DNA of 32,163 bases from JAFGGG01 sp964634205 (GTDB lineage: Bacteria; Spirochaetota; Spirochaetia; SZUA-6; RPPD01): contig CAZWKE010000039.1 in assembly GCA_964634205.1 (NCBI GenBank), positions 1-32,163 on the forward strand, read 5' to 3'. The notes below the pieces were generated by a model. That model did no database searches, was not told the origin of the DNA, and saw only the letters and a list, made by a program, of their open reading frames with translations. The translations under genes and the position numbers were made by a program. Shown piece after piece: positions 22,290 to 29,540 of this stretch (position 1 is its first letter; each line of letters starts with the position of its first letter).

Positions 22290-24083
22290 TTATCCGGCCG
22301 GGGGGAGTATAATAGAAAAAGTACTGCCCTCATCCACGCGGCTTTCCACCTCGGCCCTGCCCCCGTGCGCCTGGGCGATGTGCTTGACTATGGCCAGGCC
22401 CAGTCCCGTGCCGCCCAGCTCGCTGCTGCGCGCCTTGTCCACCCGGTAAAAACGCTCAAAGATACGCGGCAGATGTTCTTCCGGGATACCACAACCGTGG
22501 TCTGAGACCCGGATTACGATGTTGCCGCCGAGCCTCGTCCCCTGCAGACTGATTTCACTCTTTTTATCACTGTATTTTATCGCGTTGTCGATCAGGTTTA
22601 CCAGGGCCTGTTCGAGCAGCAGCGGATTTCCCTGTATCCGCAGATCCTTTTCACACGTTACGCGAAGTACAATTTCTTTTTCCCGTGCCGCGCTCTCGCA
22701 TGACCCCCGGGCCCGCTGTATCACTTCATCGATCCCGAGTGGAGACAGTTCGATGCTTCCCCTTTCGGTATCCTTTTCCAACCGCGCCAGGCTCATCAGG
22801 TCATCCACAATGGCGATAACCCTGTCGGTCTGCTGCTCGATGATGGAAAGAAAGCGTTTTGTCTCAAGAGGATTCTTGATGCTCTTTTCCAGAATCGTCT
22901 CCACGAATCCTTTAATGGAGGTAAGGGGGGTGCGCAGCTCATGGGACACGTTCATGGCGAACTCTTTCCGCACGTTTTCCAGTTTTCTCATCCTGGTAAT
23001 ATCACGCAGCACCAGCAGCACCCCAAAGGGAGTATTTTCGCCGCTCTGCAGGGGCGCGGCCATAACGTGCAGCCGGCGTTCCTCGCCGTTATAAAGGGTC
23101 ACCTCGTGTTCCAGGGCCGCCGCTTGCTGTGGGGTCTCATCGATAATCTGTAAAATCTCACTTACCGAAACATACTCTTCTATCCGTTCTCCCGCTGCCG
23201 CCTCTTTTTCAAGATGAAACAGGTCAAGCGCGGCCTTGTTCATGGAGATTATTCTCTTGTCCATGTCCACGGCAATGACCCCCTCGATCATGCTGGAAAG
23301 CATGGCATGGGCCTGGGCCCGTTGGCGGGTAACCGTCTGAATCCGCTGTTTAAGCTGCCGCGACATATGGTTCATGGCCCCGGCCAGACGAGTGATTTCG
23401 AACGAAGCGTTTACCTCCAGTTTTTCATCAAAGTTGCCGCGACTTATGTTCTCCGCTCTACGTGCCAACTCCAGCAGCGGATGGCTGATGGTCCTTGAAC
23501 GAAAATAAATCAGCAGCGCCGCCAGGAGTATAAATACAATCCCTCCGAAAAGAAGCGTCAACCAGAGCGTCTCCAGCGCCCGGTCCACCTTACTGACCGA
23601 AAGGGAAACACGCACAACGGCCAAGGCTTCGGCGCCGCCCCACAGCGGCACGGCCACATACATCATCCGGCGCTGTAAGGTATGGCTGTAACGTATGTGC
23701 ACCCCCAGCCCCGAATTAAGGGCCTGGATTACCTCCGGCCTGGTCCCGTGATTCTCCATAACCTCGGCCTTTTCATCCGAATCACCGATTACCAGGCCGG
23801 AGGGCAAGATCACGGTCAGGCGAAACTCTCCCCTGCCGCCCAGATCTTTGCACAAGGCCTCCATCTTCCGCATGAGTTCCTTTTGCTCACTTTCCGTAGA
23901 AGCAAGAATGTCGCGTACCTGCGGCTCTACAATCCTGGCGCGCTGTTCCAGATCCGCCTCCGTCTCCCGAAAATAGAAATCCCTGAAACTGAAGGTGGCA
24001 TAGAGAGCGGTCAGAATAATCGCCGCAACCACCACAACGAGAAAATTGATAAACAGCTCACGAAATAGGTTTTTTTTCCTCAT
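22290..24083 (-). CDS. phoR: Phosphate-regulon sensor histidine kinase PhoR
   Basis: 597 residues. Membrane segments lie at about 12-33 and 172-194 around a periplasmic domain of 135 residues, larger than in E. coli PhoR and more like the Gram-positive form. HAMP (about 195-247) and PAS (about 258-365) domains follow. The phosphoacceptor is H381 (NVSHELRTPLTSIKGFVET); the ATPase domain has the N-box NLIDNAIKYSDK, DHGCGIP and GGTGLGLAIVKH. The start codon overlaps the phoB stop in TAATG, so the two genes are translationally coupled. It is the last gene of the pst-pho operon. Confidence 0.95.
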   Translation of the reverse strand: MRKKNLFRELFINFLVVVVAAIILTALYATFSFRDFYFRETEADLEQRARIVEPQVRDILASTESEQKELMRKMEALCKDLGGRGEFRLTVILPSGLVIGDSDEKAEVMENHGTRPEVIQALNSGLGVHIRYSHTLQRRMMYVAVPLWGGAEALAVVRVSLSVSKVDRALETLWLTLLFGGIVFILLAALLIYFRSRTISHPLLELARRAENISRGNFDEKLEVNASFEITRLAGAMNHMSRQLKQRIQTVTRQRAQAHAMLSSMIEGVIAVDMDKRIISMNKAALDLFHLEKEAAAGERIEEYVSVSEILQIIDETPQQAAALEHEVTLYNGEERRLHVMAAPLQSGENTPFGVLLVLRDITRMRKLENVRKEFAMNVSHELRTPLTSIKGFVETILEKSIKNPLETKRFLSIIEQQTDRVIAIVDDLMSLARLEKDTERGSIELSPLGIDEVIQRARGSCESAAREKEIVLRVTCEKDLRIQGNPLLLEQALVNLIDNAIKYSDKKSEISLQGTRLGGNIVIRVSDHGCGIPEEHLPRIFERFYRVDKARSSELGGTGLGLAIVKHIAQAHGGRAEVESRVDEGSTFSIILPPAG

Positions 24084-24778
24084 TATTCCTTAAAACGGTA
24101 GCCTATGCCGCGTACGGTTTCAATATAGGCGCCGTAATCTCCCATTTTATTGCGCAGCCCGAAAATAAGCACATCCACGGATCTGTCCGTAACATAGTAT
24201 TCCCTGCCGCGGGTCGCCTCCACAATCTGGGTCCGGGTGCATACCCAGCCCGGCCGGGAAGCCATATAGTAGAGAATACGAAACTCGGTAAAAGTAAGTT
24301 CAACCTCCTTGTCACCGATTTCCACCTTGTGCCGGGCGGGATCGATCAGCATTTCGTGGATGCGGATCGGTTTCTCATTGATTGTCCGTTCGATTTTTTC
24401 CTGTTTTTTTCGCCGCAGCACGGCCTTTACCCTGGCCACAAGGATTTTGGGGCTGAAAGGTTTACTGATATAATCATCCGCCCCCAGCTCAAGCCCCTTT
24501 ACAATGTCTTCCTCTTCGCCCTTTGCCGTAACCATGATGATGGGGATGTCCGCGGTCTCACTGTTTGCCTTCAACTTTTCACAGAGTTCCGTGCCATTAA
24601 TACCGGGAAGCATCAGGTCCAGGAGGATCAGGTCCGGCCGGTGCGCGCCGATGGCAAGCAGTGCCCCGGCCCCATCGATGACGCTTTCCGTTTGAAAATT
24701 ATGGTTCTGCAGGTTGTAGCGTATCAGTTCGTTGATATTTTTATCATCCTCGATTATCAGGATATGCTCCCTGCTCAT
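24083..24778 (-). CDS. phoB: Phosphate-regulon response regulator PhoB
   Basis: 231 residues from ATG 24778, selected because AAGGAG lies seven bases before it; an upstream ATG at 24838 would overlap phoU and lacks such a site. The receiver has acidic EDD near the N-terminus, phosphoacceptor Asp in LILLDLMLPG and Lys in ISKPFSP. The C-terminal OmpR/PhoB winged helix is seen in ELTFTEFRILYYMASRPGWV and DRSVDVLIFGLRNKMGDYG, ending in ETVRGIGYRF. It is the likely reader of the 11-bp repeats before pstC and pstS. Confidence 0.95.
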   Translation of the reverse strand: MSREHILIIEDDKNINELIRYNLQNHNFQTESVIDGAGALLAIGAHRPDLILLDLMLPGINGTELCEKLKANSETADIPIIMVTAKGEEEDIVKGLELGADDYISKPFSPKILVARVKAVLRRKKQEKIERTINEKPIRIHEMLIDPARHKVEIGDKEVELTFTEFRILYYMASRPGWVCTRTQIVEATRGREYYVTDRSVDVLIFGLRNKMGDYGAYIETVRGIGYRFKE

Positions 24779-24810
24779 TGCTGCACTCCTTTTTCCCGTA
24801 AATACGGCAA

Positions 24811-25464
24811 TCAGGTTTCCCTCCTGCTTCCGGTACACATGTATTCCACCTCTTCACAGATGTTTATGATGTGATCGGCCAGACGTTCCAGGCATTTGCT
24901 GACAAAAAGCAGTGAGTTAACCTGGCGTACATGGTCCGGATCCTGCCGCATATCGGAAAGCATTTCCTTAAACGAATGCAGATAAAGACTGTCAACGATA
25001 TTATCCTGGGTACGTACCTTGGCCGCCAGTTCCTCATCCTCATCCGTATAAGCCTGCATCACCTGGCGGAGCATCTCCCGGCAGGTCTCGGCCATTTTGG
25101 GCAGGTCTTCATGAATGGTAACGGTAGTGTTTTCAGAAAGCTGCAAAGCGGTATTGGCGATATGGCAGGCATAATCTCCGCAGCGCTCAAGGTCCCGCAC
25201 CGCCTTCAGGGTGGAAATAATGAAACGCAGCTCCCCGGCCACGGGCTGCTCGGTGGCAAGCAGGAATACGCACCGGTCTTCGATTTCGTATTCCATATGA
25301 TTTATTTTATTTTCATCCTCAACAACCTTCCCGCCGACCTCTTTATTGTTTTTTACCAGGGCATGCATGGCCCGGGAAATGGATTCGTCAATCATCCCCC
25401 CCATTTTGAGGACCTCAATCTTCAGCTGCTCAAGTTTTTCATGGTAATGATGGCGTGTCGTCAT
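24811..25464 (-). CDS. phoU: Phosphate signalling regulator PhoU
   Basis: 217 residues, all helical, with two PhoU repeats. The conserved ExxxxRD-type metal-binding helices appear as TLKAVRDLERCGDYACHIAN and FVSKCLERLADHIINICEEV. PhoU links the Pst transporter to PhoR and silences the regulon when phosphate is plentiful. The ribosome binding site is AGAGGAG. It lies 17 bases after pstB and 32 bases before phoB, in the usual order. Confidence 0.96.
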   Translation of the reverse strand: MTTRHHYHEKLEQLKIEVLKMGGMIDESISRAMHALVKNNKEVGGKVVEDENKINHMEYEIEDRCVFLLATEQPVAGELRFIISTLKAVRDLERCGDYACHIANTALQLSENTTVTIHEDLPKMAETCREMLRQVMQAYTDEDEELAAKVRTQDNIVDSLYLHSFKEMLSDMRQDPDHVRQVNSLLFVSKCLERLADHIINICEEVEYMCTGSRRET

Positions 25465-25481
25465 TTCTAACTCCTCTCATA

Positions 25482-26255
25482 TCAACCGAACCTGCCGGAG
25501 ATATAATCCTCCGTGCGCTTGTCCCGCGGATTAAAGAAAATATCCTTGGCCGTTCCCATCTCTATCAATATACCATTTAAAAAGAACCCTGTATAATCGG
25601 AAATTCTTCCGGCCTGCTGCATATTGTGGGTCACAATAATAATCGTATAATTTTTCTTCAGCGTATCAAGCAAATCTTCTATCTTCGCCGTGGAAATGGG
25701 GTCCAGGGCCGAAGTGGGTTCGTCCATCAGCAGAACGTCCGGTTCCACGGCCAGCACACGCGCGATGCAGAGGCGCTGCTGTTGTCCGCCCGAAAGCCCC
25801 ATGGCCGGCAGGTGCAGCCTGTCAGCCACCTCGTCCCAAAGCGCGGCCGCTTTTATGCTTTTTTCCACAATCCGGTCCAGAAGCTCTTTTTTCCTTATTC
25901 CGTGTACCCGCGGGCCATAGGCCACGTTGTCATACACCGACATGGGAAAGGGGTTGGGCTTCTGGAATACCATCCCGATCCGTTTGCGCAGTTCGATCAC
26001 ATCAAAATTATTATAGATGTCGGTGTTGTCGTAATACACGTTCCCCGATATTTTCACCGAGGAGATAAGATCGTTCATCCTGTTTAAGGTACGCAAGAAT
26101 GTCGACTTTCCGCATCCCGACGGCCCGATCAGGGCGGTGATCTTATTTGACTCCACATCCATATTTATGTCCTGCAGTGCCTGGACATCCCCGTAGAAAA
26201 GGTTCAATTTCTTTGTCTGTATTTTGTAGTTTTTTTTCATCTTCCGCTCCGTCAT
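25482..26255 (-). CDS. pstB: Phosphate ABC transporter ATP-binding protein PstB
   Basis: 257 residues. Walker A is GPSGCGKST, followed by the PstB hallmark FLRTLNRMNDL; the Q-loop is VFQKPNPFPMSVYDNVAYGPR; the signature LSGGQQQRLCIARVLAV; Walker B VLLMDEPTSALDPI; the H-loop IVTHNMQQA. The first ATG (26255) overlaps the pstA stop as ATGA; an ATG five codons on (26240) follows a GGAG and could be used instead. Confidence 0.97.
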   Translation of the reverse strand: MTERKMKKNYKIQTKKLNLFYGDVQALQDINMDVESNKITALIGPSGCGKSTFLRTLNRMNDLISSVKISGNVYYDNTDIYNNFDVIELRKRIGMVFQKPNPFPMSVYDNVAYGPRVHGIRKKELLDRIVEKSIKAAALWDEVADRLHLPAMGLSGGQQQRLCIARVLAVEPDVLLMDEPTSALDPISTAKIEDLLDTLKKNYTIIIVTHNMQQAGRISDYTGFFLNGILIEMGTAKDIFFNPRDKRTEDYISGRFG

Positions 26256-27895
26256 GCTTTATACATCCTGTTCATCCTTCCAATCAGGCTTGTGGCAATA
26301 AGATTCACGATAAGAATAATAGCGATAAGAATCGTTCCGGTGGCAAATGCACGCTCAAAGGAGACTCCCTCCTTTGCCAGCAGGTACAGGTGCACGGACA
26401 GGACCCTGGCCGAGGAGAACAGGTTTTGTGCCAGGTAGGGGCTGTTCCCCATGGTAAAGATAACAGCCGCGGTTTCTCCCACCGCCCTGCCCACGGCAAG
26501 GATAATCCCGGTAAGGATTCCGGGTAATGCCGCTGGAATGACAACGCCGCGAATGGTCTGCCACCTGGTGGCTCCCAGGGCAAAGCTTTCCTGCCGAAAT
26601 GAGTCGGGTACTGCCTTGAAGGCTTCCTCGGCGGTTCGAATGATGGTGGGCAGCACCATCAGGGTGATGGTCAGCGTTCCGGACAGCAGCCCTTCTTTAA
26701 AGCCCAGGAAGTTGACGAACACCAGGTAGCCGAACAACCCGAAGATGATGGAAGGAATGCCCGCCAGGGTTTCGGTAAAAAAACGCAGTATGGCAATAAT
26801 TCGGCCTTCACGTGCGTACTCGGTAAAATACACGGCGGCCCCTACCCCGAGGGGAGTGGCAACCAGAATGGTTAAAATGATCATAAACAGGGTATTCAGG
26901 ATTATGGTGGAAACACCGCCTACCTTACCGAACTTCTTGGGCTCCTCCACCAGGTAGGCAAAGTCCAGGTTCCGGCTGACCTCCCTGCGCATCACCTTGA
27001 CAATCCGTGCCGGAACACGGGCCTTCAAGAAAAAATAATCCCCGAATCCCACCGCACCGGGGTGCGCGGTAATCTCTTTTAACAGCGCTTCCCGGGTATG
27101 GACATAAAGCGCATTCGCAGAAAACCCGGTGTTTTTACCCAGCACCAACTGCCGGAACATGTGCCCTCGCGGAGCAAATACCACCGGTGTTATCGGCAGA
27201 TCGATGCCTCCCGCCTCCCGCCAGTTATGGATTTTACCGGAAAAAATCCCGGCCACCATATCTTCCGTCAGAAAGCGTAGCTTTTTCTGGTTTTTAATCT
27301 CGAACACCGCCGGGTTTACCGCAAGGGCCAAAGACCGTACCTTGATTATTTTTATCCCCTGTGCCTTTTTTACCAGGGCAACGTGTTTTTCATCAACAAA
27401 CCCGATGGCACCCACGGTGGCGGCCACCGCTTTTATCATTTCCCGGTCCGATGCCATGAAGCGGGTACTCCCCGCAAACGAGCCTTTGCCGATGACCGTC
27501 TCCTTGAAAGCCTTGCCCGGTACAAGCGACACATCAAGCGCGAAGGGTTTTGTCTTAATATCCTGTCCGGATACGGTCCAGTCCTTCTGTGCCCCCGTAT
27601 AGAATCCCTCTACCTGGTCCGCCGAAAGGCTGTTTATCCTTATACCGCTGTTTACGATAAAGACAATGTTTTGATCGTTTTCCCGGTCCAGCGGAATGAT
27701 TTCACTCCCCCCGGCGATGACCGGGTATTCTTTTTTTACATCTGAGACAAATCCGTGATAGACGATGTAGCCGATGATCCAGAGAAGGATGAATATGGTA
27801 AAACCGGAGGCCAGCCAGAGAACGGTTTTGGCCGCATTCTCCTGTCTGCGTGCTTTTTTAGTATGAGAGGAGACCCGGACCTTATGCTTGAACAT
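26252..27895 (-). CDS. pstA: Phosphate permease PstA with an inserted tandem PstS-like domain
   Basis: 547 residues, nearly twice the usual 280-300. Membrane segment 1 (about 27-48) is followed by a 275-residue insert (50-325) and then a complete permease core (326-547) with the EAA-type loop (RTAEEAFKAVPDSFRQESFALGAT split over 420-443) and GRAVGETAAVIFTMG. The insert holds two lobes that resemble the C-terminal half of PstS. Repeat 2 (LTEDMVAGIFSGKIHNWREAGG, 209-230, then PGAVGFGDYFF, 279-289) matches PstS here (IADIFAGKITNWKEVGG, then NSIGYCGFGF). Repeat 1 (88-168) is more diverged. The insert should lie in the periplasm. It overlaps pstC by 14 bases. Confidence 0.93.
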   Translation of the reverse strand: MFKHKVRVSSHTKKARRQENAAKTVLWLASGFTIFILLWIIGYIVYHGFVSDVKKEYPVIAGGSEIIPLDRENDQNIVFIVNSGIRINSLSADQVEGFYTGAQKDWTVSGQDIKTKPFALDVSLVPGKAFKETVIGKGSFAGSTRFMASDREMIKAVAATVGAIGFVDEKHVALVKKAQGIKIIKVRSLALAVNPAVFEIKNQKKLRFLTEDMVAGIFSGKIHNWREAGGIDLPITPVVFAPRGHMFRQLVLGKNTGFSANALYVHTREALLKEITAHPGAVGFGDYFFLKARVPARIVKVMRREVSRNLDFAYLVEEPKKFGKVGGVSTIILNTLFMIILTILVATPLGVGAAVYFTEYAREGRIIAILRFFTETLAGIPSIIFGLFGYLVFVNFLGFKEGLLSGTLTITLMVLPTIIRTAEEAFKAVPDSFRQESFALGATRWQTIRGVVIPAALPGILTGIILAVGRAVGETAAVIFTMGNSPYLAQNLFSSARVLSVHLYLLAKEGVSFERAFATGTILIAIILIVNLIATSLIGRMNRMYKA

Positions 27896-28790
27896 GAATG
27901 CGTGATCTCCTTGATAAAATCTGAATTAAAATATTAAGCGCAATAATGAAGACGAACAGCACGATACTGGTGGTGAAAAGCGCGGTTCGGTGCAAGCCCG
28001 AAGCATAGTTCATGTCGGTGATAATGTTCATGGTAAGGGTACGTACCGAGGAGGTAAATCCCAGCCACTGTCCGAAGTCCGGCAGCAGCGGGGTATTCCC
28101 GGCCACCATATAGACGGCCATGGTTTCCCCGATGGCCCTGCCGGTCCCAAGCACGATCGCCGCGATAATCCCCGAGCGGGCCGAGGGTAACAAAACCTTG
28201 GTGATGGTCTGCCAGTGCGTGGCCCCGATAGCCAATGAGGCTGATTTATAATCACCCGGCACCGAGCGAATTGATATTTCCGAAATATTGATAATGGTGG
28301 GCAGAATCATAATCGCCAGAATAATGGCCCCCGAAAGCGCGTTATAGCCGGTCCCGCCGAACAGGTCCCGTACAATCGGGCAGATCACCGTCATGCCGAA
28401 CAGGCCGAATACAACCGACGGTATGCCGGCCAGAATCTCCACCACACGCCGCAGCAGCGCGGCGAACCTGCCCCCGGCTATCTCCGCCAGGTAAACCGCG
28501 CAGGCCAGACCCACCGGCACCCCGATTACCAGTGCCAGACCGGTTACCATGAGCGTGGCCACCACGAAGGAGAGAATTCCATAGCCGGGATTTGTTTTTG
28601 CGGTTGGTTCCCAGTGAGTGGAAAAAAGAAAATCAAGCGGATTTACCTTGGCAAACAAGGGAGCCCCGCTTTGAAAAATAAAAAAGGTGATAAAAAGTAC
28701 CGCCACCACACCCACCACGGCACAGGCGATCAGCAGATATTTTATAAACTGTTCATAGACATCTCTCAGTTTTTTCTTGTTCACCGCCAT
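27882..28790 (-). CDS. pstC: Phosphate ABC transporter permease PstC
   Basis: 302 residues from ATG 28790 (ATG 28796 adds two). Six membrane segments and the PstC core are present: LAEIAGGRFAALLRRVVEIL, AGIPSVVFGLFGMTVI, SVPGDYKSASLAIGATHWQT and GRAIGETMAVYMVAGN. The usual length and the large loop after segment 1 show no insert, unlike its partner PstA. First gene of the operon pstC-pstA-pstB-phoU-phoB-phoR. The start codon has no ribosome binding site and lies six bases after the -10. Confidence 0.96.
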   Translation of the reverse strand: MAVNKKKLRDVYEQFIKYLLIACAVVGVVAVLFITFFIFQSGAPLFAKVNPLDFLFSTHWEPTAKTNPGYGILSFVVATLMVTGLALVIGVPVGLACAVYLAEIAGGRFAALLRRVVEILAGIPSVVFGLFGMTVICPIVRDLFGGTGYNALSGAIILAIMILPTIINISEISIRSVPGDYKSASLAIGATHWQTITKVLLPSARSGIIAAIVLGTGRAIGETMAVYMVAGNTPLLPDFGQWLGFTSSVRTLTMNIITDMNYASGLHRTALFTTSIVLFVFIIALNILIQILSRRSRIHVQA

Positions 28791-28796
28791 AACCAT

Positions 28797-28802
28797 AATA
28801 TA
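28797..28802 (-). promoter_or_regulatory. -10 hexamer of the pst-pho operon
   Basis: TATATT (28802-28797), six bases before ATG 28790 and ten bases from the nearest Pho repeat. No separate -35 is needed if PhoB bound at the repeats contacts the polymerase, as in E. coli Pho promoters. Confidence 0.6.
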
Positions 28803-28812
28803 CAGCGAGAAA

Positions 28813-28851
28813 TATTAGCAAATGATTAGTATGAGATTAAAGAATAATTAG
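28813..28851 (-). promoter_or_regulatory. Pho box, four 11-bp repeats, upstream of pstC
   Basis: On the minus strand the hexamers CTAATT, TTAATC, CTAATC and CTAATA occur at 28851-28846, 28840-28835, 28829-28824 and 28818-28813, each exactly 11 bases from the next. The 11-bp pitch is that of PhoB/PhoP direct repeats. The array occupies the -35 region of the promoter. Confidence 0.75.
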
Positions 28852-28868
28852 TGATTGGTTTGAAATCC

Positions 28869-28904
28869 CGGGCCGTCATTATTACCTACGGGCGGTCCGT
28901 TTTT
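28869..28904 (+). terminator. Terminator-like hairpin with no gene before it
   Basis: CGGGCCG (28869-28875) pairs with CGGTCCG (28893-28899) around a 17-base loop, followed by five T. It lies on the plus strand between the Pho box and the sigma-factor promoter, with no coding gene upstream on that strand. It could end a short non-coding transcript or block read-through toward the sigma gene. Confidence 0.45.
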
Positions 28905-28925
28905 CAATTCTTTCCCGATTTCTTT

Positions 28926-28954
28926 TTGCATTATATGTATTAATTCTTTAACAT
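28926..28954 (+). promoter_or_regulatory. Promoter of the ECF sigma gene
   Basis: -35 TTGCAT (28926-28931), 17-base spacer, -10 TAACAT (28949-28954), leaving a leader of about 60 bases. This looks like a housekeeping promoter; an autoregulated ECF promoter was not recognised. Confidence 0.45.
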
Positions 28955-29020
28955 ATTGTAGTATCTGGTAGCAACTCCGCGCGATCGGATCCGGGATATT
29001 TTGGAATTACAGGGTAGTGT

Positions 29021-29536
29021 ATGTCTCCCTTTATTACCGATAATTTATTTACCACCCTCTACGAACAGTACTACGATAAAATCTTCAATTATATTTTCAG
29101 ACAGGTATACCAGCGTGAACGGGCTGAAGATCTTACCTCAAGTACATTCATGAAGGCACTCCGATACTTAAAAAACAATAAACGTGAAATCGAAAATTTT
29201 AATGCCTGGATCTATCGGATTGCAACAAATGAGGTGCTGAAGGATCATAGAAAGAGAAGGGGAAAAACAGCCGTGAGTCTGGATGATGAGATGTTACAGT
29301 TGGGTGAGATGGTGCAGGACCAACGGCATGACCTGCAAAAAACGATTTCCGCACAGATTGACATACGGCAGGCGCTGGAAAAGCTTGAAGCCAAAGACGC
29401 GCTCCTGGTGGAGTTATATTTTTTTGAAAACAAAAAATACTCTGAAATCGCCGCCATCTTACAGGTAAAAGAGACCACCTTGCGCTCGCGGCTGCACCGG
29501 GTGCTAAAAAAATTAAAAGGATATTGGCAGAATTAA
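29021..29536 (+). CDS. ECF-type RNA polymerase sigma factor
   Basis: 171 residues. Region 2 covers about 12-80 (LYEQYYDKIFNYIFRQVYQR, AEDLTSSTFMKAL, NFNAWIYRIATNEVLKDHRK) and region 4 about 117-167 (ALEKLEAKDALLVELYFFEN, YSEIAAILQVKETTLRSRLH). Regions 1 and 3 are absent, as usual for extracytoplasmic-function sigma factors. The start has only a weak AGGG element. The stop is four bases before the next gene, whose product has the layout of a membrane anti-sigma factor. It sits in the gap between pstS and the pst operon, so a link to phosphate or envelope stress is possible but not shown. Confidence 0.92.
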   Translation: MSPFITDNLFTTLYEQYYDKIFNYIFRQVYQRERAEDLTSSTFMKALRYLKNNKREIENFNAWIYRIATNEVLKDHRKRRGKTAVSLDDEMLQLGEMVQDQRHDLQKTISAQIDIRQALEKLEAKDALLVELYFFENKKYSEIAAILQVKETTLRSRLHRVLKKLKGYWQN

Positions 29537-29540
29537 AACC

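Noticed and set aside
28829..28834. A TCATAC half-site in the pstC region, as in the LuxR-type operator
   Set aside because: No GTAT partner follows at the right distance; the match is explained by the Pho repeats.
28857..28862. A fifth Pho repeat at pstC
   Set aside because: The bases at the next 11-bp step (GGTTTG) keep the TT but fail the rest of the motif.
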